NCBI RefSeq assembly: GCF_900188255.1
Contig: NZ_FZNS01000002.1
Location: 496,001 to 560,000 of the forward strand
Source of the DNA: Hymenobacter mucosus
GTDB taxonomy: Bacteria > Bacteroidota > Bacteroidia > Cytophagales > Hymenobacteraceae
Reading direction: 5' to 3'
DNA: 64,000 bases
The notes beneath the pieces are model-generated. The model was given only the letters and a program-made list of their open reading frames with translations. It ran no database searches and was not told where the DNA came from. Position numbers and translations under genes: made by a program. How positions within the stretch are numbered: the first letter of the stretch is position 1; every line of letters starts with the position of its first letter. This document shows, one piece after another, positions 7,354-16,800 of the stretch.

Positions 7354-8229
7354 TTACTCGACAGTGATGCTGTAAGAAGTCATGAATTGTTGGTTGGGAC
7401 CCAGGCTCAGGATGCCTTCCTTATCGGCCAGTTCACCCGCGTCGGTGGTGGAGCTGGCAATGCCCTGCCAGGGCTCAATGCATACGAATGGGGAGCCGGG
7501 GCCTTTAGTCCAGAGACCCAGGAAGGGAAACCCATCGAAGCGTAGGCGCACCCCGCGACCCGAGCGTCGGCTGCGGAGCGTGATGTGATTGAAGTCGAAG
7601 TGCTTCAGAACCAAAGCATCCTGGGCAAAAAGCGGGTAGCTGAGGGGTAGGCTTGCCTGGTCTTCCAGTAGGGGTTCGGTGTGTCCGTTGAGTAAGCCTC
7701 CTTCCAGCAAATGACGCTCCGCCGTTACGGGGTGGTCGAAGGTGAAGTCATAATCCTCAAAGGATTCGTCCTCTACCAGAGGGCATCGGAAGGCCGGGTG
7801 GGCGCCAATGCTAAATAGCAACTCACCCGAGCCAGGGTTTTCCACCTCCCACCCAATGGTGAGCTGCGGCCCCGCGAGGCGGTAGCTGATACGCAGAATA
7901 AACTCAAACGGAAACCGAGCGCGGGTAGCCTCAGTGGGGCGCAGTTCAAACAGCAGTTCGGCGGGCGTTTGGCGCAGCAGCACAAACTCCTGGTCTCGGG
8001 CAAAGCCGTGCTGGCTGAGTTGGTACTGCTGGCCCTGGTAGGTGAACTGGTCCTGGGGGAGACGTCCAACGATGGGAAATAAGACGGGAGCGTGCCGGTT
8101 CCAAAAAGCGGGGTCGGCCGACCAGATGTACTCCAGATTATCGAGGTCTTTGCGGACGAAGCTAGCAAGCTCGGCGCCGTGGGTATTCACCGCCACGCGG
8201 CACTGTTCGTTTTCGAGGGTATACGTCAT
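7354..8229 (-). CDS. Aldose 1-epimerase family protein (LacX-like), 291 aa
   Basis: The galactose mutarotase-like beta-sandwich family is indicated by GAELASFVRKD, IWSADPAFWNRHAPVLFPIVGRL, the LSQHGFARDQEF block with its conserved His, IGAHPAFRCPL, and the C-terminal FVCIEPWQGIA. These fit the LacX/YeaD-like branch more than classical GalM. It probably interconverts anomers of a sugar or sugar phosphate; the substrate is unknown. It lies 28 bases downstream of the kinase gene and eight bases upstream of the GNAT gene. Confidence 0.83.
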   Translation of the reverse strand: MTYTLENEQCRVAVNTHGAELASFVRKDLDNLEYIWSADPAFWNRHAPVLFPIVGRLPQDQFTYQGQQYQLSQHGFARDQEFVLLRQTPAELLFELRPTEATRARFPFEFILRISYRLAGPQLTIGWEVENPGSGELLFSIGAHPAFRCPLVEDESFEDYDFTFDHPVTAERHLLEGGLLNGHTEPLLEDQASLPLSYPLFAQDALVLKHFDFNHITLRSRRSGRGVRLRFDGFPFLGLWTKGPGSPFVCIEPWQGIASSTTDAGELADKEGILSLGPNQQFMTSYSITVE

Positions 8230-8257
8230 GCAGGGTAAGGACAGGTAGCTGGCCGCA

Positions 8258-8809
8258 TTACGACGGAAACGGGGTCAGGGGTTTGGACCCCAGTAATGTA
8301 TCGACGTGGAAACAGGCCGCATCAAGGCGCTGCCCAGGCGTGCCACTGATTTCGGCAAAGTTCGCCACCTGGTTGCGTAATTCTTGCTGGTAGAGGTGGT
8401 AAAAATACTGGCGGTGCTGCGGATGCTCGCGCAACGGGTCGGGCTCCCAGGGCAAGTCTACGTTCAGTAGCAACACCAAATGGTAGTGGTGGTGCTCTAT
8501 GTGGCGCAAAATCCAGTTGGGGCAATACCCGAAGGCATGTTCCGCCCATACTTTTATCACCAGCAAATCGGTGTCACAGAACACTACCGGGCGGCCTAGG
8601 CGGCGGGCGGCCTGCTCGGCGGCAGCTTCGGCCTGCAACTGGCCCCGGGCTATTTCCTCCAAGTCGGCCAGAACGTAGCGGGGACCGCGCGCTTCCAAAT
8701 ACTCCCGGGCGTATTCGGGAGCCCATACGGTGTGGTAGTGCTCGGCCAGCAAACGGCTAAGCGTGGTTTTGCCCGTGGATTCGGGACCAGTGAGGGCAAC
8801 GCGAAGCAT
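8258..8809 (-). CDS. NadR-type nucleoside kinase (AAA ATPase), 183 aa
   Basis: A P-loop GPESTGKTTL is at residues 8-17, followed by YAREYLEARG and FCDTDLLVIKVWAEHAFG, then LLLNVDLPWEPDPLREHP, the pattern of the NadR ribosylnicotinamide kinase domain. The protein is only the kinase domain, without the nucleotidyltransferase or regulator domains of full NadR. Its start codon overlaps the pnuC stop by one base, so it probably phosphorylates the nucleoside that PnuC imports (nicotinamide riboside, less likely another vitamin), trapping it in the cytoplasm. Confidence 0.82.
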   Translation of the reverse strand: MLRVALTGPESTGKTTLSRLLAEHYHTVWAPEYAREYLEARGPRYVLADLEEIARGQLQAEAAAEQAARRLGRPVVFCDTDLLVIKVWAEHAFGYCPNWILRHIEHHHYHLVLLLNVDLPWEPDPLREHPQHRQYFYHLYQQELRNQVANFAEISGTPGQRLDAACFHVDTLLGSKPLTPFPS

Positions 8810-9516
8810 CAGGCAGATGGGGTAGTGGGTGAATTATCAACCTTCCGCAGGGCTTGGCGCCACTCCCAATAACCGTAAGCTGCCAACCCTAAGTACAAGG
8901 CGTAGAGGCCACTAGTCAGCTGCAGCTCCTTATACCACAGCAGCGGCACGTAAAGTAGGTCTACCATAATCCAGAGCCACCAGTTTTCCAGGCGCTTGCG
9001 CATCATCAGAAACTGAGCGGCAATGCTGCCCGCCGTCGTAAAACTGTCGAGGTGGGGCGTAGTAGAATCGGTATGCTGTTGCAGGTAGTAGCCAAAACCC
9101 AGGGTAAACAGCGGAATGAATAGGGCGCACCCTACCCATTCCCAGCGCTGCACGTGCGTGACGCGCAGCTCCGTGCGGCGGCTTCCCCCGTACAACCACT
9201 CGTACCAGCCGTATAGGCTCAGTAAAACAAACAATACCTGCAGGTTGCGGTCGGCGTATAGCTTGGTATTGTGGTAGATGATGATGTAGAGCAGGCAGCT
9301 AAAGATGGCAACCGGAAAGTTCCACAACGACTCGCGGGCGGCCAGCCACACGCACAAAAAGCCGGTAGCCACCGCTATCTGTTCTAGGTGGGCAGGACCG
9401 ACCCACTGTAGCACCGAGTCGAACGGACGCCATGCCTCGTTTAGCAATTGGCCCCAGCCCACGGCTGCTCCGCTTACTTGGGCCACCGGGGCCCATACCT
9501 CATATACGTGTAACAC
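8809..9516 (-). CDS. pnuC: PnuC-family nucleoside/vitamin transporter
   Basis: An inner-membrane protein of 235 aa with about seven hydrophobic segments. Family signs are WNFPVAIFSCLLYIIIYHNTKLYADRNLQ in part, the LYGWYEWLYGG motif, and WWLWIMVDLLYVPLLWYKEL near the end. PnuC proteins passively transport nicotinamide riboside, and related PnuT proteins transport thiamine. Coupling to a NadR-type kinase favours nicotinamide riboside. No TPP aptamer lies in front of it, although a thiamine-regulated receptor is encoded 2.6 kb further along. The start codon is GTG. Confidence 0.85.
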   Translation of the reverse strand: MLHVYEVWAPVAQVSGAAVGWGQLLNEAWRPFDSVLQWVGPAHLEQIAVATGFLCVWLAARESLWNFPVAIFSCLLYIIIYHNTKLYADRNLQVLFVLLSLYGWYEWLYGGSRRTELRVTHVQRWEWVGCALFIPLFTLGFGYYLQQHTDSTTPHLDSFTTAGSIAAQFLMMRKRLENWWLWIMVDLLYVPLLWYKELQLTSGLYALYLGLAAYGYWEWRQALRKVDNSPTTPSA

Positions 9517-9575
9517 AACAGTAGTAAAAGCGGAGTACCCGGCAGCGCGGCTGCCACCCCGGCAACTTGGAAGGT

Positions 9576-9583
9576 CAAAGCTA
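9576..9583 (-). promoter_or_regulatory. -7 promoter box of the pnuC operon
   Basis: The minus strand reads TAGCTTTG, a perfect TAnnTTTG, 59 bases before the GTG start of pnuC. A matching -33 element is not visible. Confidence 0.45.
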
Positions 9584-9644
9584 AGGAGCTATGGGTTAAT
9601 TTTACGGCCTCAGTATCTTTTCCTTGTCTTATCCACTCCCCACC

Positions 9645-9968
9645 ATGCTCCCCGAACTCACGCCCGAAGATTTGCACGCCCGCCTACAGCGCGGCGAAGA
9701 CATTCAACTCATTGATGTGCGCCAGCCCGAGGAGTATGCGTACTGCCGCATTGGGGGTAGTGAGCTGATTCCGCTGAGCGAGCTGGCTAGCCGCGCCGAG
9801 GAAATAGACCCTGAGCGCCCCGCTGTGCTCATCTGTCACCACGGGGTGCGCTCCATGCAAGCCTTGGCTTACCTTCAGCACCGCCACCAGCTCACCAACC
9901 TGCTGAACCTGCGCGGCGGCATCCACGCGTGGAGCACCCGCGTAGACCCCAACGTACCCGTATACTAG
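9645..9968 (+). CDS. Rhodanese-like sulfurtransferase, 107 aa
   Basis: A single rhodanese domain of GlpE size. It shows LIDVRQPEEY (CDC25-type entry motif) and the active-site loop CHHGVRS with catalytic Cys64, then LRGGIHAW near the C-terminus. It would carry sulfur as a Cys persulfide in the cytoplasm. The ATG at 9645 is chosen over an in-frame TTG at 9624; a TATCTTTT box (9614-9621) lies in between, which supports the ATG. It is divergent from pnuC and just upstream of the two-component pair. Confidence 0.85.
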   Translation: MLPELTPEDLHARLQRGEDIQLIDVRQPEEYAYCRIGGSELIPLSELASRAEEIDPERPAVLICHHGVRSMQALAYLQHRHQLTNLLNLRGGIHAWSTRVDPNVPVY

Positions 9969-10022
9969 CTTTTTGGTCGTTGCCCCACTTTCTGCTCCTG
10001 TGCTCTGCCGTCCCCACCTCAC

Positions 10023-10700
10023 ATGAAAATACTACTGGTTGAAGATGAGCCGAAGTTGGCAGCGTTTGTGAAGAAGGGTTTCGAGAATGAGGGGTACGAA
10101 ATTGACCTAGCGTATGACGGCCAAATGGGCCGGGCGTTCTTCCAGCGCCAGCCCTACGACCTGGCAGTGTTGGACGTGAACTTGCCTTACATCAATGGCT
10201 TTGAGCTGTGCCGCATTATCCGCGCGGAGCAGCCCCAACTACCCGTACTCCTCCTCACCGCCCTCGACTCGCTCGATGATAAGGTGACGGGCTTCGAGGC
10301 TGGAGCCGACGACTACTTAGCTAAGCCTTTCGCCTTCAAGGAATTGCTACTCCGGGCCAGGGCCCTAACTAAGCGCGCCGCCGCCACCGAATCGGGGCGG
10401 CAAGTGCTACGCATGGCCGACCTTGAACTGAACCTGGACTCTAAAATTGTGACCCGGGCCGGGCAACGCATCGACCTGACGACCCGCGAGTACGCCTTGC
10501 TGGAACACTTGCTGCTAAACCGCGGCAAGATTATTAGCCGGGTGGATATTGCCGAGCGCGTTTGGGAGCTAGACTTCGACACCAGTACCAATGTCATTGA
10601 CGTGTACGTGAGCTACCTGCGCAAAAAGTTAGACCGCGACTTTACGCCCAAGCTGATTCATACGGTGGTGGGCATGGGCTACGTGATGCGGGAAGGCTAA
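10023..10700 (+). CDS. OmpR-family response regulator, 225 aa
   Basis: An N-terminal receiver domain (residues about 1-115) has acidic residues E7/D8, phospho-acceptor Asp51 in LAVLDVNLP, and the KPF lysine loop. A C-terminal winged-helix domain follows (REYALLEHLLLNRGKIISR, and DVYVSYLRKKLD). The stop overlaps the histidine kinase start (TAATG), so both are translated together. Because an RND efflux operon follows in the same direction, it probably controls that pump in response to an envelope or metal/toxicant signal, like CusR-type regulators. No binding site was identified. Confidence 0.92.
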   Translation: MKILLVEDEPKLAAFVKKGFENEGYEIDLAYDGQMGRAFFQRQPYDLAVLDVNLPYINGFELCRIIRAEQPQLPVLLLTALDSLDDKVTGFEAGADDYLAKPFAFKELLLRARALTKRAAATESGRQVLRMADLELNLDSKIVTRAGQRIDLTTREYALLEHLLLNRGKIISRVDIAERVWELDFDTSTNVIDVYVSYLRKKLDRDFTPKLIHTVVGMGYVMREG

Positions 10701-12070
10701 TGCTGATTCGGAACAAGCTTACCCTGCGCTTTACCTTGCTGGTACTGGCCATTCAGGTCAGCTTCTCGGCCTTCATTTACTATTTCCACGCCACTACCCG
10801 GCGGCAGCGCTTTGAGCACCGCTTGGTAAACATGGCTACGCTGGCGGGTCGCGTGCTGGTACGCACGGGCAAGCTGGAATCGGGCAATCTGGGCAGCATC
10901 CGCCGCGGCGACTTGCTCCTAGTACCCGACGAGGAAATTAGCATCTACGGGCCCCAGGGTGAACTGCGCTACAGCAGTGACGATACCATCAACCAGCGCT
11001 ACAATCTCCGTTATCTGGGCCGCTTACGCACCCAGGCCCCCGTATTTTTTACGGCCAGCAACTCCCAGGAAGCCGTGGGCCTGGTGTATTCCCACCGTGG
11101 CAAGCAGTACACCATATTCGTCTCGGCAATAGATCGGCTGGCGCGGGCTCAGCTCGACCGCCTGCGCATTCTGCTGCTGGTTGGCAATGTGGGCGCCCTG
11201 GCCCTAACTATTCTGGCCGGCTGGTATTTCGCGGGCTCGGCCCTGCACCCTGTGGCCCGTATTATGCGGCAGGCCGAGCGCATTTCGGCATCTAACCTAG
11301 GTCGTCGCTTGCACGAGGGCAACCGCCGTGATGAGCTAGCTCAGCTCGCCAAGACGTTCAACGTGCTCCTATCCGAGCTGGAACAGGCCTTTGAGTCCCA
11401 GAAAAGCTTTCTGTCGCACGCCTCTCACGAGTTGCGCACCCCGCTCACTACCCTCATGGGTACTCTGGAAACGGCCCTCACCTACGACCACACGCTAGAT
11501 GAAGCTCGCCAAAGCCTAGGCGCTGGGTTGGAAGCGGCCCGCCATTTGAACGGTCTTACTAATAGCCTACTGGCTTTGGCGAAGGTAGACGGTGCCCTGC
11601 CCGCACCCGTACCGGTGCGCCTCGATGAGTGCCTCAACCAAGCCCTAGAGTACGCGCACAGCAAATACCCCGGCCGGGAGCTACGCCTGACCTTCGGCGA
11701 CCTGCCGGCATCGGAAGAGGCCGATGTGTTTATGGTGCCTGGCAACGCGCAGCTCTTGACTACAGCCTTATTCAACCTGCTCGATAACGCCTGCAAGTAC
11801 TCGGTGGGCGCCATTCATTCAGAGCTCGGCTACGCTGCTACCCACACGCTGCAAGTACGCATCACTGATACGGGCCGCGGCCTCACGCCCGAGGAGCTGA
11901 GTCACATTTACGAACCCCTATACCGTGCCGCCGGAGCCGCTGGGCGTCCTGGCTACGGACTGGGCCTCCCGCTCACCCAGAAGATAGTACAGCGCCACGG
12001 GGGGCGCCTGGAGCTTACGTCGGTAGCTGGCGAGGGTACCACGGCCACGGTATGGCTGCCTGCGGTATAA
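10700..12070 (+). CDS. Two-component sensor histidine kinase, 456 aa
   Basis: Layout: TM1 (about 9-29), a periplasmic sensor of about 125 residues, TM2 (about 157-178), a HAMP domain, a HisKA domain with His243 in SHASHELRTPLTT, and a HATPase domain with NLLDNACKYS (N box), DTGRG and GYGLGLPL (G boxes). It is the CusS/BasS-like class. It overlaps the response regulator gene by one base and lies upstream of the RND operon, so it probably senses a substrate or damage relieved by that pump. Confidence 0.92.
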   Translation: MLIRNKLTLRFTLLVLAIQVSFSAFIYYFHATTRRQRFEHRLVNMATLAGRVLVRTGKLESGNLGSIRRGDLLLVPDEEISIYGPQGELRYSSDDTINQRYNLRYLGRLRTQAPVFFTASNSQEAVGLVYSHRGKQYTIFVSAIDRLARAQLDRLRILLLVGNVGALALTILAGWYFAGSALHPVARIMRQAERISASNLGRRLHEGNRRDELAQLAKTFNVLLSELEQAFESQKSFLSHASHELRTPLTTLMGTLETALTYDHTLDEARQSLGAGLEAARHLNGLTNSLLALAKVDGALPAPVPVRLDECLNQALEYAHSKYPGRELRLTFGDLPASEEADVFMVPGNAQLLTTALFNLLDNACKYSVGAIHSELGYAATHTLQVRITDTGRGLTPEELSHIYEPLYRAAGAAGRPGYGLGLPLTQKIVQRHGGRLELTSVAGEGTTATVWLPAV

Positions 12071-12199
12071 GCCGTAAGTAATAGAAGCAAAAGATGCTTT
12101 CCATGCCCACGGAGGCCGGTTTTAATATCTTCTAATCTGCTTCTCATACCGTTTTAATGTCGGGGTAAGTCCTTTGGGGGGTAAACCAGCCGCCCGACG

Positions 12200-12466
12200 A
12201 TGACCATTTCTGAGCCCCGGCCCAATAGTTTCTTGCTTTACCTCCTCACTGCAGCCGTTGTGCTGTCGGTGGGGCTGAACGCGTTTTTACTGTACCGCAG
12301 CGCCGACGAAGAAGCGCAACCAACGGCCCTTGCCGACGCAGAAGCTGAACTGCGCATGACGCAGCGCCTACTCGCCCATTGCCAAGACGACCACCAGCGC
12401 CAAGACAGTCTCCTGGTGTCGTTACGCGCGGCCTTGCCGGCGGCGGTACCGGTGGCGGGGCCCTAG
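12200..12466 (+). CDS. Small membrane-anchored protein with a coiled-coil tail, 88 aa
   Basis: A hydrophobic helix (residues about 10-31, LLYLLTAAVVLSVGLNAFLLY) is followed by an acidic, helical segment (ADEEAQPTALADAEAELRMTQ) that looks like a short coiled coil in the periplasm or cytoplasm. No family is recognised. It sits between the kinase and the RND adaptor, 46 bases before the adaptor ATG, and is likely in the same transcript. An accessory role for the pump or the sensor is inferred from position only. Confidence 0.6.
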   Translation: MTISEPRPNSFLLYLLTAAVVLSVGLNAFLLYRSADEEAQPTALADAEAELRMTQRLLAHCQDDHQRQDSLLVSLRAALPAAVPVAGP

Positions 12467-12512
12467 TGGCTTCCTGCTTCCTTCCTTCTACTCCTCTCAC
12501 CTTCCACTTCCC

Positions 12513-13673
12513 ATGACTTCTTCTCCTATCCTGCCGCTCGCCACCGTATTGCGTCGGAGCTTGCCCGTTTTGCTTGGTACCGCCCTGCTAGCGGGCTGCT
12601 CGGCCGATGGCAAAGACCAGCCCACCGCGGAAGCCCCGCTTGAGCTGCCCGTGACTACCCTGCAACCTACCGAGCAAGAGCTATTCCACGACTACGTGGC
12701 CAACGTGCAGGCCGTGCGCAACGTGGAAGTGCGGGCCCAGGTGGCAGGCTTTCTAGAGCACATTTACGTGGATGAAGGCCGCCAAGTGAAGAAGGGACAG
12801 CCCCTGTTTCGGCTAAACGCCAGCGCCTACCAGAACAGCGTCAACCAGGCCCGCGCGGCTGTATCGGGGGCGCAGGCCCAGGCCCGCGCCGCCCGCCTGG
12901 AAATGGAGCGCGTGAAGCTGCTTGTAGATAAGAACATCATTGCCAAAACAGAGCTGGCCTTGTCGCAAACCAAGGTGAAGGATGCCGACGCCCGCGTGGC
13001 CGACGCCCAGGCCACGGAAGCCGCGGCTCGTCTCAAACTCTCTTTCACGCTGGTGCGCGCGCCCTTCGACGGCGTTATTGACCGAATTCCGCTGAAGGTA
13101 GGCAGCGTGGTAGAGGAAGGCACTTTGCTTACTACGGTTTCCGACCTGCGCTCGGTGTTTGCTTACTTCAACGTGGCTGAAGGAGAGTACCTGGAATACA
13201 CCAAAGCCCGCCAGCGCCACCCAGAGCGCCACACCGATTCGGTGTCGCTGACCATGGCCGACGGCTCGCGCTACCCCCAGGCGGGCATCATTGAAACAAC
13301 AGAGAGCGAGTTCAACGAAAGCACGGGCTCCTTGGCCTTCCGGGCGCGGTTTGCCAACCCGCAGCGCATGCTTAAGCACGGTGCCACTGGCCGCATCCGC
13401 CTCACCAATACCCTTCCGGAGGCGCTACTGGTACCACAGAAGGCAGTGTTCGAAATCCAGGACAAAAACTATGTGTACGTGGTGGACAGTGTCAATCAGG
13501 TGCACATGCGCAACTTCAAGCCCCAGACCCGTAGCGGTTTGTTCTACGTGGTGAAGGAGGGCCTAAAGCCCGGTGAAAGAATTGTGTATGAGGGCACGGC
13601 CGGCCTGAAAAACGGTCAGCACATCCGGCCCCGCGCCGTGGCCCCAGATTCTGTGCTGGCTTCTGCCCGGTAG
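12513..13673 (+). CDS. RND efflux periplasmic adaptor (membrane fusion protein), lipoprotein
   Basis: A 386 aa AcrA/MexE-type adaptor. A lipoprotein signal ends in LLAGC with Cys29 as the acylation site. The biotinyl-lipoyl half-motifs flank a helical hairpin (EVRAQVAGFLEHIYVDEGRQVKKGQPLF, in part, and LVRAPFDGVIDRI), followed by beta-barrel and membrane-proximal domains (GATGRIRL, LVPQKAVFEIQDKNYVYVV). It links the inner-membrane pump encoded next to the outer-membrane channel. It is the first of the three structural genes, with 133 bases to the pump gene. Confidence 0.93.
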   Translation: MTSSPILPLATVLRRSLPVLLGTALLAGCSADGKDQPTAEAPLELPVTTLQPTEQELFHDYVANVQAVRNVEVRAQVAGFLEHIYVDEGRQVKKGQPLFRLNASAYQNSVNQARAAVSGAQAQARAARLEMERVKLLVDKNIIAKTELALSQTKVKDADARVADAQATEAAARLKLSFTLVRAPFDGVIDRIPLKVGSVVEEGTLLTTVSDLRSVFAYFNVAEGEYLEYTKARQRHPERHTDSVSLTMADGSRYPQAGIIETTESEFNESTGSLAFRARFANPQRMLKHGATGRIRLTNTLPEALLVPQKAVFEIQDKNYVYVVDSVNQVHMRNFKPQTRSGLFYVVKEGLKPGERIVYEGTAGLKNGQHIRPRAVAPDSVLASAR

Positions 13674-13806
13674 CCTCAGGCTCCGTCGGGCGGTGCTTAC
13701 CCAGGGCCTGACAGCCCAGAGAATCTAGCCGCTCCGGCCAACTACTCCTACCCCCTCCTTTGCTCAGGAAGGGGCACCCAGCTTTCAGCAATTCCCTCCC
13801 TTCTCT

Positions 13807-16800
13807 ATGTTCGATATATTCATTCGCCGGCCAATTCTCTCGCTGGTTATTTCAGTTTTCCTGGTCTTGCTAGGGGCGCTGGCGCTGGTCACGCTGCCCA
13901 TCACGCAGTTTCCCGACATTGTGCCGCCTTCCGTAACGGTAACGGCTAAGTACACGGGCGCCAACGCCGAGGTGTGCGCTAAGGCCGTGGCTACCCCCCT
14001 GGAACGTGCCATCAACGGGGTGCCGGGTATGACCTACATGTCGTCGGTGAGTAGCAACAACGGCGTGACCCTAATTACGGTGTTCTTCGAGGTAGGCACC
14101 GACCCCGACCTAGCCGCCGTGGGCGTGCAGAACCGCGTCACCACCATCATCGACGAACTACCCGAAGAAGTAATTAAGGCGGGGGTAACGACGGAGAAGG
14201 AGGTGAACAGCATGCTGCTCTACCTCAACATCATGAGCGACGACCCCAAGGTAAACGAGAAGTTTATTTACAACTTCGCCGACATCAACGTCCTGCAAGA
14301 GCTGAAGCGCATTGACGGGGTAGGCTTCGCCGAAATCATGGGCTCCCGGGAATACTCTATGCGAGTGTGGCTAAAACCGGACCGCATGGCGGCCTACCAG
14401 GTAGGAACCGACGAGGTGATTGAGGCTATCCGGGCTCAGAACGTAGAGGCGGCGCCCGGCAAATCGGGCGAAAGCTCGGGGCGGGAAGCCCAGGTGCTGC
14501 AATACGTGCTGCGCTACACTGGCAAGCTGTTCGAACCCGAGCAGTATCGCAACATTGTGGTGCGCTCTAGCGCCGATGGCTCCATTCTGCGCCTACGCGA
14601 CGTGGCCGACGTAGAATTTGGCTCGCTTACCTACGGCATGTCGTCGAAGATTGACGGGCGCCCCTCGGCGGCCATCATGCTCAAGCAGCGTCCCGGCTCC
14701 AACGCGTCTGAGGTTATTGCGGGTGTAAAGGCGCGCATGGCCGAGCTGAAGGAAACGAGCTTCCCGCCCGGCATGACTTACAGCATTGCCTACGACGTAT
14801 CACGCTTCCTCGACGCCTCCATTCACGAAGTACTGCGCACCCTGGTGGAGGCCTTCCTGCTGGTATTCGTGGTCGTGTACATCTTCCTACAAGATTTCCG
14901 CTCTACCCTTATTCCGGCGCTAGCCGTGCCGGTGGCGCTGGTGGGCACCCTGTTTTTCATGCAGGTGCTGGGCTTCAGCATCAACTTGCTTACCCTGTTT
15001 GCCTTGGTGCTGGCTATTGGTATTGTGGTCGATAACGCCATTGTGGTAGTGGAAGCCGTGCACGCCAAAATGCAGGAAAAGCACCTGCCAGCGCGGGCCG
15101 CCACCTTCGAGGCCATGCACGAAATCAGCTCCTCCCTCATTGCCATCACCTTGGTAATGTCGGCGGTATTTATTCCGGTTTCCTTCATGGATGGGCCCGT
15201 GGGCGTGTTCTACCGGCAGTTTTCGCTCACGTTGGCCATTGCCATTGTGATTTCCGGCGTGAATGCAGTGACCCTCACACCCGCCCTGTGTGCGCTCATG
15301 CTTAAGCATACGCCGCAAGCCGAGGGCGAAGAGCCTAAAGGTGTCATGGGCCGCTTTTTTGCGGGCTTCAACCGTCGCTACGAGGCTGTAGCGGGCCGCT
15401 ACCAAGGCCTGCTGCGGAGCGTGGCAGGCCGCCGCGTGGTTACGCTGGCCGCCCTACTGCTGTTCTTCGGAGCTACCTGGGGCCTGACGCGCATCCTGCC
15501 GTCGGGCTTTATCCCCACGGAAGACCAGGGCATGATTTACGTGAACGTGACCACGCCCGCCGGTGCCACCGTGGAACGCACCGAGCAGGTATTGTCCCAG
15601 GTGCAGCGCATTGCTCAGAAGCTGGGCCCGGTAGAGTCCGTATCGACGCTGGCTGGGTACAGCCTCGTGAATGAGGTGGCGGGCTCTAGCTACGGCATGG
15701 GCATGATCAACCTCAAGCCCTGGGATGAGCGGAAGCAGTCGGTGCAGGACATGATTACGGAACTGGAAGAGAAAACCAAAAGCATCAGCGACGCGAGTAT
15801 TCAGTTCCTGCCGCCGCCCACGGTGCCGGGCTTCGGTAACTCCAGCGGCTTCGAGTTGCGCCTACTCGACAAAACCGGCAGCGGCGACTTGCAGAAGACG
15901 GCCGCCGTAGCCCAAACCTTTCTTACAGCCCTCAACAAGGAAGGCGCTATCAACGGCGCATTCACTGGCTTCGACCCCAACTTTCCCCAGTACCTGATCC
16001 ACGTGGACCAGGACATGGCGGCCAAGAAAGGTGTGACCATTGACCGGGCCATGAGCACTCTGCAAACGCTAATGGGCTCTTACTACGCCTCCAACTTCAT
16101 TCGCTTCGGGCAGATGTACAAGGTAATGGTGCAGGCCTCGCCCGAATACCGCGGCCGCCCCGAAGATGTCCTGGCCTTGCACGTGAAAAACGACCGGGGC
16201 GAGATGGTACCCTTCTCCACCTTCGTGCGTCTGGAGCGGGTGTTCGGTCCCGATCAGCTCACGCGCTACAACATGTATACCTCAGCCATGGTGAACGGCG
16301 ACGCCGCACCCGGTTTCTCGTCGGGTGATGCCATTGGAGCTATTGAGAAGGTAGCGGCCAAGGAGCTACCCCGCGGCTACGATTACGAGTGGAGTGGCAT
16401 GACGCGGGAGCAAATATTGAGCGGCGACCAGGCGCTCTACGTGTTCGGCATCGTGCTCATCTTCGTGTACTTGCTGCTAGCGGCGCAGTACGAAAGCCTG
16501 CTGCTACCGCTGCCAGTGCTGCTAAGCCTGCCCACCGGTGTATTTGGGGCCTTCCTGAGCTTGAAGCTGCTGGGCCTGGAAAACAACATCTACGCCCAGG
16601 TAGCACTAGTAATGCTAATTGGCCTGCTGGGTAAGAATGCCATTCTCGTTATTGAGTTTGCCGAGCAGCGCCGCCGAGCCGGGGCATCGGTTATGGATGC
16701 GGCCGTGGAAGGCGCCGTATCACGCTTGCGGCCTATTCTGATGACCTCGTTTGCCTTTATTGCGGGCCTAGTGCCGCTGGTAATTGCGAGCGGCGCCGGA

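Noticed and set aside
9517..9644. Possible second TPP riboswitch before pnuC (which would make it a thiamine transporter)
   Set aside because: None of the conserved aptamer blocks (CTGAGA, ACCTG, GCGNAGGGA) is present on the minus strand here.
12813..13379. 188-codon open frame antisense to the RND adaptor
   Set aside because: Its composition and lack of any motif match a shadow frame; the adaptor on the other strand is certain.
14920..15405. Long open frame of 161 codons antisense to the RND pump gene
   Set aside because: It is a codon-structure shadow of a strongly conserved gene, rich in His, Gly and Arg, and has no recognisable domain.
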